In this document: positions 24,607-33,299 of the stretch, one piece after another
Position numbering within the stretch: the stretch's first letter is position 1
Layout of the letters: every line of letters starts with the position of its first letter
From: JAQBQH01 sp035607415
GTDB lineage: Bacteria; Myxococcota_A; Polyangia; Palsa-1104
Length of the DNA: 64,000 nucleotides
Assembly: GCA_035607415.1 (NCBI GenBank)
Contig: DATNAQ010000027.1
Location: 62,001-126,000, forward strand
Direction of reading: 5' to 3'
Notes under the pieces: model-generated
Seen by the model: the letters and a program-made list of their open reading frames with translations, nothing else
Databases searched by the model: none
Told to the model about the DNA's origin: nothing
Made by a program: the position numbers and the translations under genes

Positions 24607-25515
24607 TTACGCGTGCGTCTCTACGGTCGCCAGCCGAGGGCCGCCGAGCGCGCGCGGCCGCGGCGTGGGCGGCACCTTCTCGCGGTGCACGATGTGGCGG
24701 CGCAGCCGATCGAGGATGGCGTTGACCTCGCCGCCGACGATGACCATCACGCCCCACAGGTAGAGCCACAACAGGAGCAGCACCACCGTGGCGAGCGCGC
24801 CGTAGCTGCGCGCGTAGGAGCCGAAGTGCGCGACGTAGAGGCGGAAGCCGAAGGACGCGCCGATCCAGCCGAGCACGGCGACGACCGAGCCGGGCAGGAT
24901 GGTGCGCCGCCGCGGCCGCACGTTGGGCAGGAACTGATACATGAACGCGACCATCGAGGTCATCGCCAGGAGCGCGAGCGGCCAGCGCAGCGAGGCCCAC
25001 AGGCGATCGAACCCGCCGCGCAGGCCGAAGAAGCTCCACGCCTTGCGCACGACCTCGGGCCCGACGAGCATCGCGGTGGCGGCGACGACCGCGGCCACGA
25101 CGCCGCAGAGCGTGACCAAGAGCGCGCGCCCACGCACGCGCCACAGCGCGCGCGTCTCGCGGACCTCGTAGGCGCGGTTGAGCGCGGTGGTGAGCCCGCT
25201 GATGCAGCCCGACGCCGTCCACAGCGCGAAGGTCAGCGTCGAGGCGAGCAGGCCGCCGCGCTGCCGGCCGACGATCTCGTCGAGCGTGTCCTCGACGAGG
25301 CGCGCCACTTCGGGCGGCAGCACGTGGTCGACGGTGTCCATGAGCTGCCGATCGAGCCCATGGAGCGGGATGTAGCCCATGAGCGTGAGCACGAACATGG
25401 CGAAGGGAAAGATGGCGAGGATGGCGTAGTAGGCCACCTGCGCGGCGAGATCGAGCGTCTCGGCGCGGATGAACGAGTCGACCAGGCAGTGCGCGAAGGT
25501 CCGGATCTTCTTCAC
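24607..25515 (-). CDS. YihY/BrkB-family inner-membrane protein
   Basis: 302 residues from a GTG that overlaps the stop of the aldose-epimerase gene (GTGA). The YihY pattern is clear: DLAAQVAYYAILAIFPF, a helix with TLTFALWTASGCISGL, the ALNRAYEV segment, and LPNVRPRRRTILPGSVVA followed by GSYARSYGALATVVLLLLWLY. Six membrane helices are expected. The family's function is unclear (once wrongly called RNase BN); here it is embedded in a sugar-catabolic run, though that may only reflect transcriptional packing. Confidence 0.9.
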   Translation of the reverse strand: MKKIRTFAHCLVDSFIRAETLDLAAQVAYYAILAIFPFAMFVLTLMGYIPLHGLDRQLMDTVDHVLPPEVARLVEDTLDEIVGRQRGGLLASTLTFALWTASGCISGLTTALNRAYEVRETRALWRVRGRALLVTLCGVVAAVVAATAMLVGPEVVRKAWSFFGLRGGFDRLWASLRWPLALLAMTSMVAFMYQFLPNVRPRRRTILPGSVVAVLGWIGASFGFRLYVAHFGSYARSYGALATVVLLLLWLYLWGVMVIVGGEVNAILDRLRRHIVHREKVPPTPRPRALGGPRLATVETHA

Positions 25516-26411
25516 GCCACGCCCCAGCGCCCCTCGAACGACGCGCCCGGCTCGAGCACGAGGAGGCCGTCGCCGCTGTTGAAGGCGTTGGGCGCGCAGC
25601 TCGTCGGCTCGACGGCGATGCCGAGGCGGCGGCGCGAGCGATCGACGAGCGTGTCGCCGCTGTAGACCTGCACGAAGCCGAAGCTGCGGTCGAGCCAGAT
25701 GCGCAGCTCCTGCCGGTCGTAGCGCAGGCGCACGGTGGCGAGGCCGTCGCCGTCGCGCTCGAGGCCGGTGAAGGCGGTGTCGACGTGCGCGATGCCGATG
25801 GCGCGCGGGCGGCGGAAGTCGACCGGGCTGCCGTCGGTGGGGCGGCGCCGCGTCGGGATCGAGCGCGCGTCGACGTCGAGCCACTCGGTGGCGCGCACGC
25901 ACAGCTCGATGTCGTCGGCGCGCACGCGCCCGAGCCGGAAGTAGGGATGAGCGCCGGCGCCGAAGGGACAGGGCGCCGGGCCGACGTTGGTGGCGACGAA
26001 GCTGACGGCGAGCCCCGCCGGCGAGAGCCGGTACTCGACGGAGAGCTCGAGCGGAAACGGATAGCCGGGGCGCGCCTGCAGCCGGTGGCGCAGGCGCACG
26101 AAGTCGTCGCCGCGCCGCTCGGTCTTCCAGCCCGCCCAGCGCACGAGGCCGTGGATGGCGTGGCCGAGCTCGGGCTCGTCGATCGGCAGCTGCTCGCGCC
26201 GTCCCGCGAATTCATAGCGGCCGAGCGCGATGCGGTTGGGCCACGGCATGAGCACCTGGCCGCGCCCGCCGGGGCAGACCTCTTCGGCGTCGAAGCCGTC
26301 GATGACGGAGCGCTCGTCGACGCGGTAGGCGCGCAGCGTGGCGCCGACGCTGGCGATGATCGCGTGGCGCGGGCCCGAGGCGATTTCGATCTGTTCTCCG
26401 GAGAGGTCCAT
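25512..26411 (-). CDS. Aldose 1-epimerase-like protein
   Basis: 299 residues with the GalM/YeaD fold signatures: MPWPNRIALGRYEFAG, HAIHGLVRWAGW (active-site His), GAGAHPYFRLG (second His) and VEPTSCAPNAFNSGDGL carrying the catalytic Glu. It interconverts the alpha and beta anomers of glucose or a related aldose in the cytoplasm. Placed 6 nt after the glucose dehydrogenase stop and ending in a GTGA overlap with yihY, it would turn alpha-glucose into the beta anomer that the dehydrogenase oxidises. Confidence 0.88.
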   Translation of the reverse strand: MDLSGEQIEIASGPRHAIIASVGATLRAYRVDERSVIDGFDAEEVCPGGRGQVLMPWPNRIALGRYEFAGRREQLPIDEPELGHAIHGLVRWAGWKTERRGDDFVRLRHRLQARPGYPFPLELSVEYRLSPAGLAVSFVATNVGPAPCPFGAGAHPYFRLGRVRADDIELCVRATEWLDVDARSIPTRRRPTDGSPVDFRRPRAIGIAHVDTAFTGLERDGDGLATVRLRYDRQELRIWLDRSFGFVQVYSGDTLVDRSRRRLGIAVEPTSCAPNAFNSGDGLLVLEPGASFEGRWGVA

Positions 26412-26417
26412 ATGCGC

Positions 26418-27506
26418 CTACGCCGCCAACGCCACGACCTGCTTGATCCCGCTCGCCGTGCGCAACAGCTTCGGCGCGTCCTCGAGCCGCGACCGGTGGG
26501 TGATCAAGCGGCGCACGGCGTTGGGGAAGAGCGTCATGAACTGCTCGAGCTGGCGCACCGACGCCTCGAAGGCCGCGCGCGAGGCGTTGACGGTGCCGAA
26601 GAGGACCTGGTTCTGCAGGACGATGTTGCGCATGATGCCGTCGAGATCGATCTCGACGGCGCGGCCGCCGCCGGGCACGCCGCTGAGCACGGCGACGCCG
26701 TTGGGCGCCAGCGTCTCCAGCGCGGCGAACGCCACCTTCGCCGTGCCGACCGCCTCGAAGAGGATGTCGAAGCGGCCGATGCGCGACGACAGATCTGCCA
26801 GCCCGACGTCGCGCGCCGACACGTACTCGGCGCCGAACGAGCGCGCCAGCTCGGCGCGATCGCTGTCGCCCGGCTCGAGCGAGTAGACGAAGGTCTCGAC
26901 GTCGTTACGCGCCACCAGCATCATCGCGGCGAGCAGGCCAATGGGCCCCGCGCCGAGCACGAGCGCGCGCATCGCCGTCGGCTCCCACGGGTAGCGGCGC
27001 AGGATCGCCTCGAGATCCATCGCCGCCTTGGCCGCGATGGTCAGCGGCTCGACGAGCACGCCGACGTCGGCGAGCGCGCGCGGCACGCGCACGAGGTAGT
27101 GCTCGTGCTCGACCACGAGCTCGGTCATGTAGCCGTCGGCCTCCTTGATGCCGCGCTCGCGGAAGGCACCGCTGATGCAGAAGTCCTGGCGCCCCGCGCG
27201 GCACGCCACGCACCAGGGCTCCTCGCACGGGCGGCGCACCGTGAAGGCCACGAGGTCGCCCACGCGCAGCGAGCGCACCGCCGGCCCGACGGCGACGACC
27301 TCGCCGAGCGCTTCGTGGCCGAGCACGAGGCGGCCAAGGCCGCTCGGCGGCGTGCCGTAGTGGAACCCGGAGATCTCGCGGTCGGTGCCACAGATGCCGA
27401 CCTCCCGCACGCGCACCGTCACGTCGTGCTCGTCTTTCGCCTCCGGGATCGGCACATCGATGATTCCGAGGTCCCGCTTGTCGGGGAACACCGCCATCGC
27501 ACGCAT
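26418..27506 (-). CDS. Zinc-dependent glucose 1-dehydrogenase (MDR family)
   Basis: 362 residues from the ATG at 27506, preceded by a GA/GGGGGT ribosome-binding site; an in-frame upstream ATG adds an unconserved extension. GICGTDREISGFHYG holds the catalytic zinc Cys and matches archaeal-type glucose dehydrogenases; LVLGHEALGEVV gives the zinc His and Glu; a Cys-rich lobe (about 93-112, RRPCEEPWCVACRAGRQDFC) is the structural zinc site; VLGAGPIGLLAA is the NAD(P) motif. It oxidises beta-D-glucose (perhaps galactose or xylose) to the lactone. It is divergent from the gluconolactonase across 80 bp, a natural shared control region. Confidence 0.88.
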   Translation of the reverse strand: MRAMAVFPDKRDLGIIDVPIPEAKDEHDVTVRVREVGICGTDREISGFHYGTPPSGLGRLVLGHEALGEVVAVGPAVRSLRVGDLVAFTVRRPCEEPWCVACRAGRQDFCISGAFRERGIKEADGYMTELVVEHEHYLVRVPRALADVGVLVEPLTIAAKAAMDLEAILRRYPWEPTAMRALVLGAGPIGLLAAMMLVARNDVETFVYSLEPGDSDRAELARSFGAEYVSARDVGLADLSSRIGRFDILFEAVGTAKVAFAALETLAPNGVAVLSGVPGGGRAVEIDLDGIMRNIVLQNQVLFGTVNASRAAFEASVRQLEQFMTLFPNAVRRLITHRSRLEDAPKLLRTASGIKQVVALAA

Positions 27507-27586
27507 CGCACACCCCCTCGGTCGAGATGGGTAGCAGCGCATGTGCCAAGGTTGCCGCGCGCGGCCGCCGTCGCATCATCGCCGGC

Positions 27587-28462
27587 ATGAGCCTCTGGCA
27601 GGTCGAGCACGTGCTCGCGGCGCGCGCGCGGCTCGGGGAGTGTCCGGTGTGGGATCCCGAGCGCGGGCTGCTCGCGTGGGTCGACGTCTACAATCATCGC
27701 GTCCACCAATTCGAGCCGGCGACGGGGCGCGATCGCTTCTTCGAGACCGGCGAGGCCGTCGCCGCCCTGGCGCTCACCGGCGACGAGCGGCTGCTCCTGG
27801 CGTTGCACGATCGGCTGGCGCTCGTCGATCCGCGCACCGGCGCGCTCGACGAGGTGTGCCGCTTCGACCTCGGCCATCCCGACACCCGGCTCAACGACGG
27901 CAAGTGCGACGCGCAGGGCCGCTTCTGGGTCGGCTCGATCAGCGTCGGTCGCGGCGAGGCGTCGCTCTATCGCTACGACCCGGACGGCTCGGTGCACGTG
28001 ATGGAGACGGGCCTGACCATCTCCAACGGCCTCGGCTGGAGCCCCGACGGCAAGACGTTCTACCTGACCGACTCTCCCGAGCGCGTCATCTACGCCTACG
28101 ACTTCGATCCCACGACCGGCGCGCTCGGCGATCGCCGCGTGCACGTCGACCTCACCGGCGAAACCGTCGAGCCCGACGGCCTCGCCATCGACGGCGCCGG
28201 CCAGCTGTGGTCGGCCTTGTGGGACGGCTGGAGCCTCGTCTGCTTCGACCGCAACGGCGCCGAGCTCGAGCGCTGGGAGCTCCCCGTCCAGCGCCCGACC
28301 AGCGTCACCTTCGGCGGCGCCGAGCTCACCGAGCTCTACGTCACCTCCGCCTCCGTCGGCCTCAGCCAGGCCGAAGTCCAACGCGGCATCTGCGCCGGCG
28401 ACCTCTTCCGCATCGCCACCGGCGTCCGCGGCCTCCCCACGCACCGCTTCGCCGCCGCGTGA
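27587..28462 (+). CDS. SMP-30/gluconolactonase-family sugar lactonase
   Basis: 291 residues from the ATG at 27587, starting directly with the family pattern LGECPVWDPERGLLAWVD. Further metal and active-site motifs of the six-bladed propeller are present: RLNDGKCDAQGRFWVGS, TISNGLGWSPDGKTFY, EPDGLAIDGAGQLW and RPTSVTFGGAELTELYVT. The enzyme hydrolyses gluconolactone (or another aldonolactone) with one divalent metal ion. Divergent placement next to glucose dehydrogenase fits the step after glucose oxidation. Confidence 0.92.
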   Translation: MSLWQVEHVLAARARLGECPVWDPERGLLAWVDVYNHRVHQFEPATGRDRFFETGEAVAALALTGDERLLLALHDRLALVDPRTGALDEVCRFDLGHPDTRLNDGKCDAQGRFWVGSISVGRGEASLYRYDPDGSVHVMETGLTISNGLGWSPDGKTFYLTDSPERVIYAYDFDPTTGALGDRRVHVDLTGETVEPDGLAIDGAGQLWSALWDGWSLVCFDRNGAELERWELPVQRPTSVTFGGAELTELYVTSASVGLSQAEVQRGICAGDLFRIATGVRGLPTHRFAAA

Positions 28463-28478
28463 CCCGCGCCAGCGCCCG

Positions 28479-29033
28479 CTAACACAACCTGCGCACCAAG
28501 AAGGTCTCCGGCGCCACGACCGCCACCTGCGACGCGTATGGATCCGCCCCCGCGCGCGCGTAATGCCGCTCCGCATTGCCGAGCAGATACCCGCGCACGC
28601 GCCGCACCTCCGTCGGCGTCCGCAAGATCCGCCCGTGATAGCGATCGTCGAGCACCCTCCCCCGTCGCCGCATCACGCGATTGAGCCCGCGCGCCACCCG
28701 CACGCCGAGCCCGTTCATCCCACGCGACAGCGCCCGCTCATCCTGCGCCTCGACGAGCAGGTGCACGTGATTCCCCTGCACCGAGTAGTGCACGAGCCGA
28801 AACCCGAACCGATTGCATCCGCCCCAAAACGCCCGCGCCAGCGCCCCAAAGCAGCGCCGGCTCCTCAAGCTCCAGACGTGATCGCGCATCCGCCAGGTCA
28901 CGTGCACGGGAAAGCGCGACTTCAAGACGGCCCGCCGCCGATGCCGCACACCGGCCCGCGTGCGCACCGGCTTCCGCCCCGCGCCCTTGCGCCGACCACC
29001 CCACCTCCGGAACGCGAACGCCGCTTGCGTCAT
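28479..29033 (-). CDS. REP-associated tyrosine transposase (RAYT, Y1 family)
   Basis: 184 residues. The N-terminal basic GGRRKGAGRKPV motif is typical of RAYTs. The HUH motif is seen in SVQGNHVHLLVEA and the catalytic tyrosine is probably in GYLLGNAERHY. RAYTs are single-copy domesticated IS200/IS605 relatives that nick hairpin-forming REP sequences. The gene converges on the gluconolactonase, and its upstream side faces a 547-bp region with no gene that contains a hairpin and a duplicated repeat. No flanking target duplications or partner tnpB are seen. Confidence 0.85.
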   Translation of the reverse strand: MTQAAFAFRRWGGRRKGAGRKPVRTRAGVRHRRRAVLKSRFPVHVTWRMRDHVWSLRSRRCFGALARAFWGGCNRFGFRLVHYSVQGNHVHLLVEAQDERALSRGMNGLGVRVARGLNRVMRRRGRVLDDRYHGRILRTPTEVRRVRGYLLGNAERHYARAGADPYASQVAVVAPETFLVRRLC

Positions 29034-29137
29034 CTTGATTGGGCATCTTTATCACGAACGCTGCGGACATGCAAGCAACAACGTCGCCTGGCAACGGCCC
29101 GAGTCGCGGCCGCGGACCGCGGCTAAACCCTCCCCCG

Positions 29138-29162
29138 GGGCGGTGCGTGACACACACCGCCC
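29138..29162. repeat. 8-bp-stem hairpin near RAYT
   Basis: GGGCGGTG at 29138-29145 and its exact reverse complement CACCGCCC at 29155-29162 enclose a 9-nt loop. It lies about 105 bp upstream of the RAYT start and could be a REP-like hairpin for that enzyme, though no GTAG-type guide sequence is obvious. Confidence 0.4.
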
Positions 29163-29323
29163 GTGGAGCTCGGCACCGACCGTCGCGGATCGCCGGCTTC
29201 GAAGCGAGCCACCGCCGGTCAGGGGCGCGCCGTCACCGTCACGATTGGTGCGGGCTACCACCGCAGGTGCGCAGCAGGCCCGCCCCCTCTCGGCAATGGA
29301 AGCGTCGCGTCACCACCACCGCC

Positions 29324-29405
29324 GATCGGCGCTCGGCACGGTTCGGGATTTGACCTTCCATCCCCGATCGGCCCGCTCTCGGCACCCTTCAGGATTTGAC
29401 CTTCC
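29324..29405. repeat. Two imperfect direct repeats ending in GGATTTGACCTTCC
   Basis: Copy A spans 29324-29359 and copy B 29366-29405. Both begin GATCGG, continue through a CTCGGCAC core and end in the identical 14-mer GGATTTGACCTTCC. The AT content of the 14-mer differs from the surroundings. Spacing is near 42 bp. Confidence 0.65.
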
Positions 29406-29580
29406 GCCGCCCCGCCCCCTTCCGCGCCACCACGTTCCGCGTCACCCTCCGCCGCCTCCCCCGCTTCACCAACTTCCCATGCACCCTGATCCTCTTCCTC
29501 ACCACCCGTCCCTTCGTCCTTCCCATACTCCCGACGATAGGCCGTAGCCCCGCCCCAACACGACGCTACTTTCGCCCCCC

Positions 29581-30183
29581 ATGGGAAACCCACGCGCACG
29601 CCCTCTTTCCCCCCACTGGCCGACCCTCCTCCTCCGCGGCCTCCTGGCCATCGCTTTCTCGGTCATCGCCTGGGCGCGCCCCGGCCCCACCCTCGCCGTC
29701 CTGCTCGTCCTCGCCGGCGCCTACCTGTTCGTCGACGGCATCTTCGCGCTCGCCGCCGCCATCCGCGCCTCGCGCCGCGACGAGAGCTTCGCCTTCCTCG
29801 CCATCGAGGGCGTCCTCGGCATCCTGCTCGGCGCCTTCGCCCTGGCGCGCCCCGTCCACGCCCTCGCGGTCGCCTTCGTCGTGGTCGGCTTCTGGGCCCT
29901 CTTCACCGGCTTCCTCGAGCTCCTCGAAGCGTCGCGCCTGCGCCGCCACCTGCCGAACGAGTGGCTCCTCGCCGTCAGTGGCCTCTTGCGCATGGCCTTC
30001 GGCATCGTCCTCATCATGCGCCCCGGCGCCGGTGTGCTGACGCTGCTGTGGATCGCGGCCGCCTACGCGCTCATCGAGGGCATCGTGCTCATCGCCCTCT
30101 CGCTGCGCCTGCGCCGCGTGGCCCACGGGCGCGTCGACACCACCGGAGCCAGGCCGACCGGCGTCACCCCGCAGCCCGCCTGA
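29581..30183 (+). CDS. HdeD/DUF308-family membrane protein
   Basis: 200 residues with six hydrophobic helices in three pairs, the HdeD arrangement: LLLRGLLAIAFSVIAWARP, VLLVLAGAYLFVDGIFAL, AIEGVLGILLGAFALARP and a third repeat LLRMAFGIVLIMRP. The pattern of helix ending in RP followed by a YxxxDG or FxxxTG helix is repeated three times, indicating internal duplication. HdeD proteins are linked to acid or stress tolerance in enterobacteria; the role here is unknown. It is a lone gene facing DUF2252. Confidence 0.85.
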   Translation: MGNPRARPLSPHWPTLLLRGLLAIAFSVIAWARPGPTLAVLLVLAGAYLFVDGIFALAAAIRASRRDESFAFLAIEGVLGILLGAFALARPVHALAVAFVVVGFWALFTGFLELLEASRLRRHLPNEWLLAVSGLLRMAFGIVLIMRPGAGVLTLLWIAAAYALIEGIVLIALSLRLRRVAHGRVDTTGARPTGVTPQPA

Positions 30184-30210
30184 GGCGGCGAGGCTTCGCG
30201 GTCCCGCCGC

Positions 30211-31557
30211 TCAGTGCACGCCGAGCTCCACCGGCAGCCGCCCCCCGCGCACCGCGTCCGCGAGCGCATCATGATCGCGCAGCGTCTGATCCGCATACGC
30301 ATGCGCGAACTGCGTGACCGCCACGTCGAACTGATCATCCTTGCCGAGATACCCCGCGATCCCACAAAAGTCGCCGCTGCGCGCGTGCGCCTGCGCCAGC
30401 GTGCGCCCGCACAGCCCCGCGAACAGCACGAACACGTTCGGATCGAGATCGGCCACGTCGATGGTGCCCTTCATGTCCTTCAGCTGCCGCACGTAGTAGT
30501 CGTGCCCGTGGCTCCTCTTCCAGCCCAAGAACAGATCGCTCGCCGCCTGGATGATGCGCTGCCCCTGCACCACGCGCTCGCCCTGGTTCGGATACGGACA
30601 GCGCCGCGCGAACGGCTCGAGCACCGAGCGGCTCGCCTCCTTCATCTGCAAGAACAGCGGGTCGTCATCCGCGTCCCCCGCAAACAGCGCCACCATGCAG
30701 CGCGTGCCGACGCTCCCGACGCCGACCACGCGATACGCCAGATCGATCAACCGGTAGCGATCGAACAACAGCCGCCGATCGGGCGACAGCGTCGCCGCAT
30801 ACTCACCGAACAGCCCCGCCGCCACGTCGCGCGCGTGCTGATCCTCGAGCTCGAAGATGAGCGGCGGCTGCGGCCTGATGTGCCGCGTGCCGCCCGTGAC
30901 GACGGTGAGCTTCTCCATCTCGCGCCGGCTCGTGCGCCGCCGCGCCTTCTTCAACGCGCGCTTGGCGTAGCGCCGCGCCTTGCGCCAGGCGCTCTGCAAC
31001 AGCTCCTCGGTGTCGACGCGCCGGTACCAGATCTCGAGGTGCGTCAGCTCGAGCGACGCGCGCATCGTCTCGCGATAGTCGCGCAGACAGACGCGCACCG
31101 CCTCCTCGATGCGCCCGCGCGACAGCCCGCGCTCGCGCCCGGCGACGACGATGCTCGCGCCGAGGCGCTTGACGTCCCACTCCCACGGCGCCGGCAGCGT
31201 CTCGTCGAAGTCGCGCAGATCGAAGATGAGCCGCCGCTCCGGCGTCGCGAACACGCCGAAGTTGCACAGGTGCGCGTCGCCGCACGCCTGCACGTAGAGC
31301 TCGCCGTGCGCCACGTGCGCCAGATCCCAGGCCATCACCATGGCCGAGCCGCGCAGGAAGGTGAACGGCGACACCAGCATCCGTCCCCAGCGCACCGCCT
31401 CGAGCTCGGGCAACCGCCGCTCGTGTGATTGCTCCAGCAGATCGATCGGCCGTGGCCGCTGCGCCAGCGCCGGCCACGCCGCGTGGCTCGACCACGGCAG
31501 CGACTCTCGCAACGCCCGCCCCCGCGCCACGCGCTCCTTGCGTCCGGAGAGTGCCAT
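30211..31557 (-). CDS. DUF2252 family protein
   Basis: 448 residues from the ATG at 31557; the frame is open upstream but unconserved. DUF2252 motifs are strong: RWGRMLVSPFTFLRGSAMVM, YVQACGDAHLCNFG, FDLRDFDETLPAPWEWDVKRL, VGVGSVGTRC and LAQAHARSGD. The CGDAHLxNFG and DFDE arrangement resembles the catalytic and metal-binding loops of kinase-fold phosphotransferases, so a small-molecule kinase role is plausible but unproven. Divergent from the small membrane protein at 31623. Confidence 0.88.
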   Translation of the reverse strand: MALSGRKERVARGRALRESLPWSSHAAWPALAQRPRPIDLLEQSHERRLPELEAVRWGRMLVSPFTFLRGSAMVMAWDLAHVAHGELYVQACGDAHLCNFGVFATPERRLIFDLRDFDETLPAPWEWDVKRLGASIVVAGRERGLSRGRIEEAVRVCLRDYRETMRASLELTHLEIWYRRVDTEELLQSAWRKARRYAKRALKKARRRTSRREMEKLTVVTGGTRHIRPQPPLIFELEDQHARDVAAGLFGEYAATLSPDRRLLFDRYRLIDLAYRVVGVGSVGTRCMVALFAGDADDDPLFLQMKEASRSVLEPFARRCPYPNQGERVVQGQRIIQAASDLFLGWKRSHGHDYYVRQLKDMKGTIDVADLDPNVFVLFAGLCGRTLAQAHARSGDFCGIAGYLGKDDQFDVAVTQFAHAYADQTLRDHDALADAVRGGRLPVELGVH

Positions 31558-31622
31558 GCGGAGGCGGTAACCACAGCGCGCGCGCTCGCAAGAGTGGCCG
31601 TCGCGTTGCATCCCTGCCGATC

Positions 31623-32096
31623 GTGAAGCGGGTCAAATTACTGACGCGCGAAGAGGAATGCGAGCGCATCGTCGAGGGTCACGGTCCCTCGGACTTCGAG
31701 CGCATCAGTGAAGCGCTCGACCGACAATTTCGAACCATCCACAACCGCGCCCAGCTCATCCTCGGCATCTGCGGCGTGCTCATCAGCGCCAGCGTCGTCG
31801 TCACCGCCGGCCGCCTCATCGGGCACCGCCCCGAGTACCGCCACCGCCACACCGCCAGCATCCTCCTCGTCGCCGCCGGCATCCTCGAGATCGCCGCGGC
31901 CGCGGTCGTCGTCGGCGGCGTGCTCAACATCCGCTGGAGCACGCGCCAGCCGGGCGACGACCTGCGGCAATGGGTCCTCTCCAACCTTTCGCACCGCGAT
32001 CGCAAGACGCTCGCCTATCGGGTGTCGACGCTGCTGCTCCTCTTGTCGATGATTTCGTACCAGATCGCGATCGCCATCGCGATGCTGCAGCTCTGA
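31623..32096 (+). CDS. Small membrane protein, possibly PycTM/SLATT-like
   Basis: 157 residues from GTG. A charged N-terminal helix (RISEALDRQFRTIHNRAQ) runs into a first membrane helix (LILGICGVLISASVVV, about 44-62); a second lies at about 79-102 and a last at about 134-155 after the cytoplasmic LSHRDRKTLAYR. The NRAQLILGICG entry and the basic residues before the final helix recall the PycTM (DUF5706)/SLATT class of membrane-disrupting immune effectors, but no nucleotide cyclase or sensor gene is adjacent. Homology is only a visual impression; it may be an unrelated small membrane protein. Confidence 0.55.
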   Translation: MKRVKLLTREEECERIVEGHGPSDFERISEALDRQFRTIHNRAQLILGICGVLISASVVVTAGRLIGHRPEYRHRHTASILLVAAGILEIAAAAVVVGGVLNIRWSTRQPGDDLRQWVLSNLSHRDRKTLAYRVSTLLLLLSMISYQIAIAIAMLQL

Positions 32097-32127
32097 GCTG
32101 GCACGCCGCCTGCTCCTTCATGAGCGG

Positions 32128-33276
32128 ATGCCTGTCGCATGGACGGACATCGATTTTCAGATCGGTGAAGGCGGGCTCTTGCGCCGCTTCGAGACCGTTG
32201 CGCACCTGACGCGCGCGGGGCGGCAGATCCTGACCGCCGTGCTCGTCACGTGGGTGCCGGTCATGGCGCTCGGGCTCATCAGCGAGCACGCCTTCGGTCA
32301 CCGCGAGCCGATCCTGCATCACGCGGCCACGCACGTGCGCCTGCTCGTCGCCGCGCCGATGTTCCTCCTCATCGACGCGATGTTCTCGCGCGGCTGTCGC
32401 GTGATCCTCGCGCAGCTCGTCTTCAAGAACTTCATCCCCGAGGCGGCCGAAGCGTCGTTCCAGCGCATCCTGCGCAGCGCCACGCGCCTGTCGAACTCGT
32501 GGGTCCCCGAGGGGCTGCTCATGCTCCTCAGCATCGGGCTCGGCATCGCCGCGCTCTTCGGCCTGGTGCCGGCGAGCGGCGTGATCGGCCACGGCCGGCG
32601 CACGCCGGCGGAGCTGTGGTACGCGCTCACCGATTGGCCCTTCGTGCAGTTCCTGCTGTGGCGCTCGTTGTGGCGCTGGATGATCTGGATGCGCATCCTC
32701 TTCGGCCTGTCGCGCATCCCGCTCGCGCTCGTGGCCACGCACCCCGATCGGCGCGCCGGCATCAGCTTTCTGCGCCTGCCGTCGGTCGGCTACTGCGCGT
32801 TCCTCCTGTTCGCCGTCGCCAGCATCCTGTGCGCCGAATGGGGCGATCGGCTGACGCTGAGCAGCTCGTTCGGCGGCTTCGCGCCGCTGCTCGCGCTCTT
32901 CGCCGGCGTCGGCGGCCTGATCGCGTTCGGGCCGCTGCTCGCCTTCGCGCCGCAGCTCTACCGCGCGCGCCGCCAGGGCATCATCGACTGCGGCGGACGC
33001 GCCTGCGACGAAGGGCGGCGCTTCCAGCGGCGCGTCGCCCAGACCCGGGCGGTCGACGATCCCGCCGCCGCCATCGAGGTCTCGGCGCTGTGCGACGTCG
33101 GTGTCGTCTATCGCGAGGCGGTCGATCGGCTGCAGATCGTGCTCGTCGATCGCCGCGACGTCTTCGCGCTGCTCCTCGCGACGCTCCTGCCCGTGCTGCC
33201 GGTGATGCTGTTTCGCGTGCCGCTCGAGGACTGGCGCAGCCTCGCCGGCATGCTCACCGGCGGCCTCGTGCAGTAG
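32128..33276 (+). CDS. Polytopic membrane protein of unknown function
   Basis: 382 residues. Hydrophobic helices are visible at about 34-53, 70-85, 127-147, 163-185, 215-232, 245-265 and 345-363. Cytoplasmic loops are rich in Arg (FQRILRSATRLS, YRARRQGIIDCGGRACDEGRRFQRR). No domain is recognised. It begins 31 nt after the small membrane protein on the same strand, so the two may be co-expressed. Confidence 0.7.
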   Translation: MPVAWTDIDFQIGEGGLLRRFETVAHLTRAGRQILTAVLVTWVPVMALGLISEHAFGHREPILHHAATHVRLLVAAPMFLLIDAMFSRGCRVILAQLVFKNFIPEAAEASFQRILRSATRLSNSWVPEGLLMLLSIGLGIAALFGLVPASGVIGHGRRTPAELWYALTDWPFVQFLLWRSLWRWMIWMRILFGLSRIPLALVATHPDRRAGISFLRLPSVGYCAFLLFAVASILCAEWGDRLTLSSSFGGFAPLLALFAGVGGLIAFGPLLAFAPQLYRARRQGIIDCGGRACDEGRRFQRRVAQTRAVDDPAAAIEVSALCDVGVVYREAVDRLQIVLVDRRDVFALLLATLLPVLPVMLFRVPLEDWRSLAGMLTGGLVQ

Positions 33277-33299
33277 CGCCGAGGACGGATCGATGCGTT

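Larger units (their letters stand above)
29034..29580. other. 547-bp gene-free region upstream of RAYT
   Basis: No reading frame here has convincing protein character; the open frames are Pro/Arg-rich shadows on both strands. The segment holds a hairpin at 29138-29162 and two imperfect direct repeats at 29324-29405. It is the only gap longer than 300 bp in the window and lies beside the RAYT gene, so it is a plausible REP-type repeat locus. Confidence 0.5.

Noticed and set aside
21285..24725. 1146-codon plus-strand open frame
   Set aside because: It is antisense to the reductase and GH15 genes, is His/Arg/Ala-rich and has no domain; high GC leaves antisense frames open.
28963..29547. Plus-strand open frames upstream of and through the RAYT gap
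   Set aside because: Pro/His/Arg-rich translations with no start signal or domain; the region is better read as non-coding.
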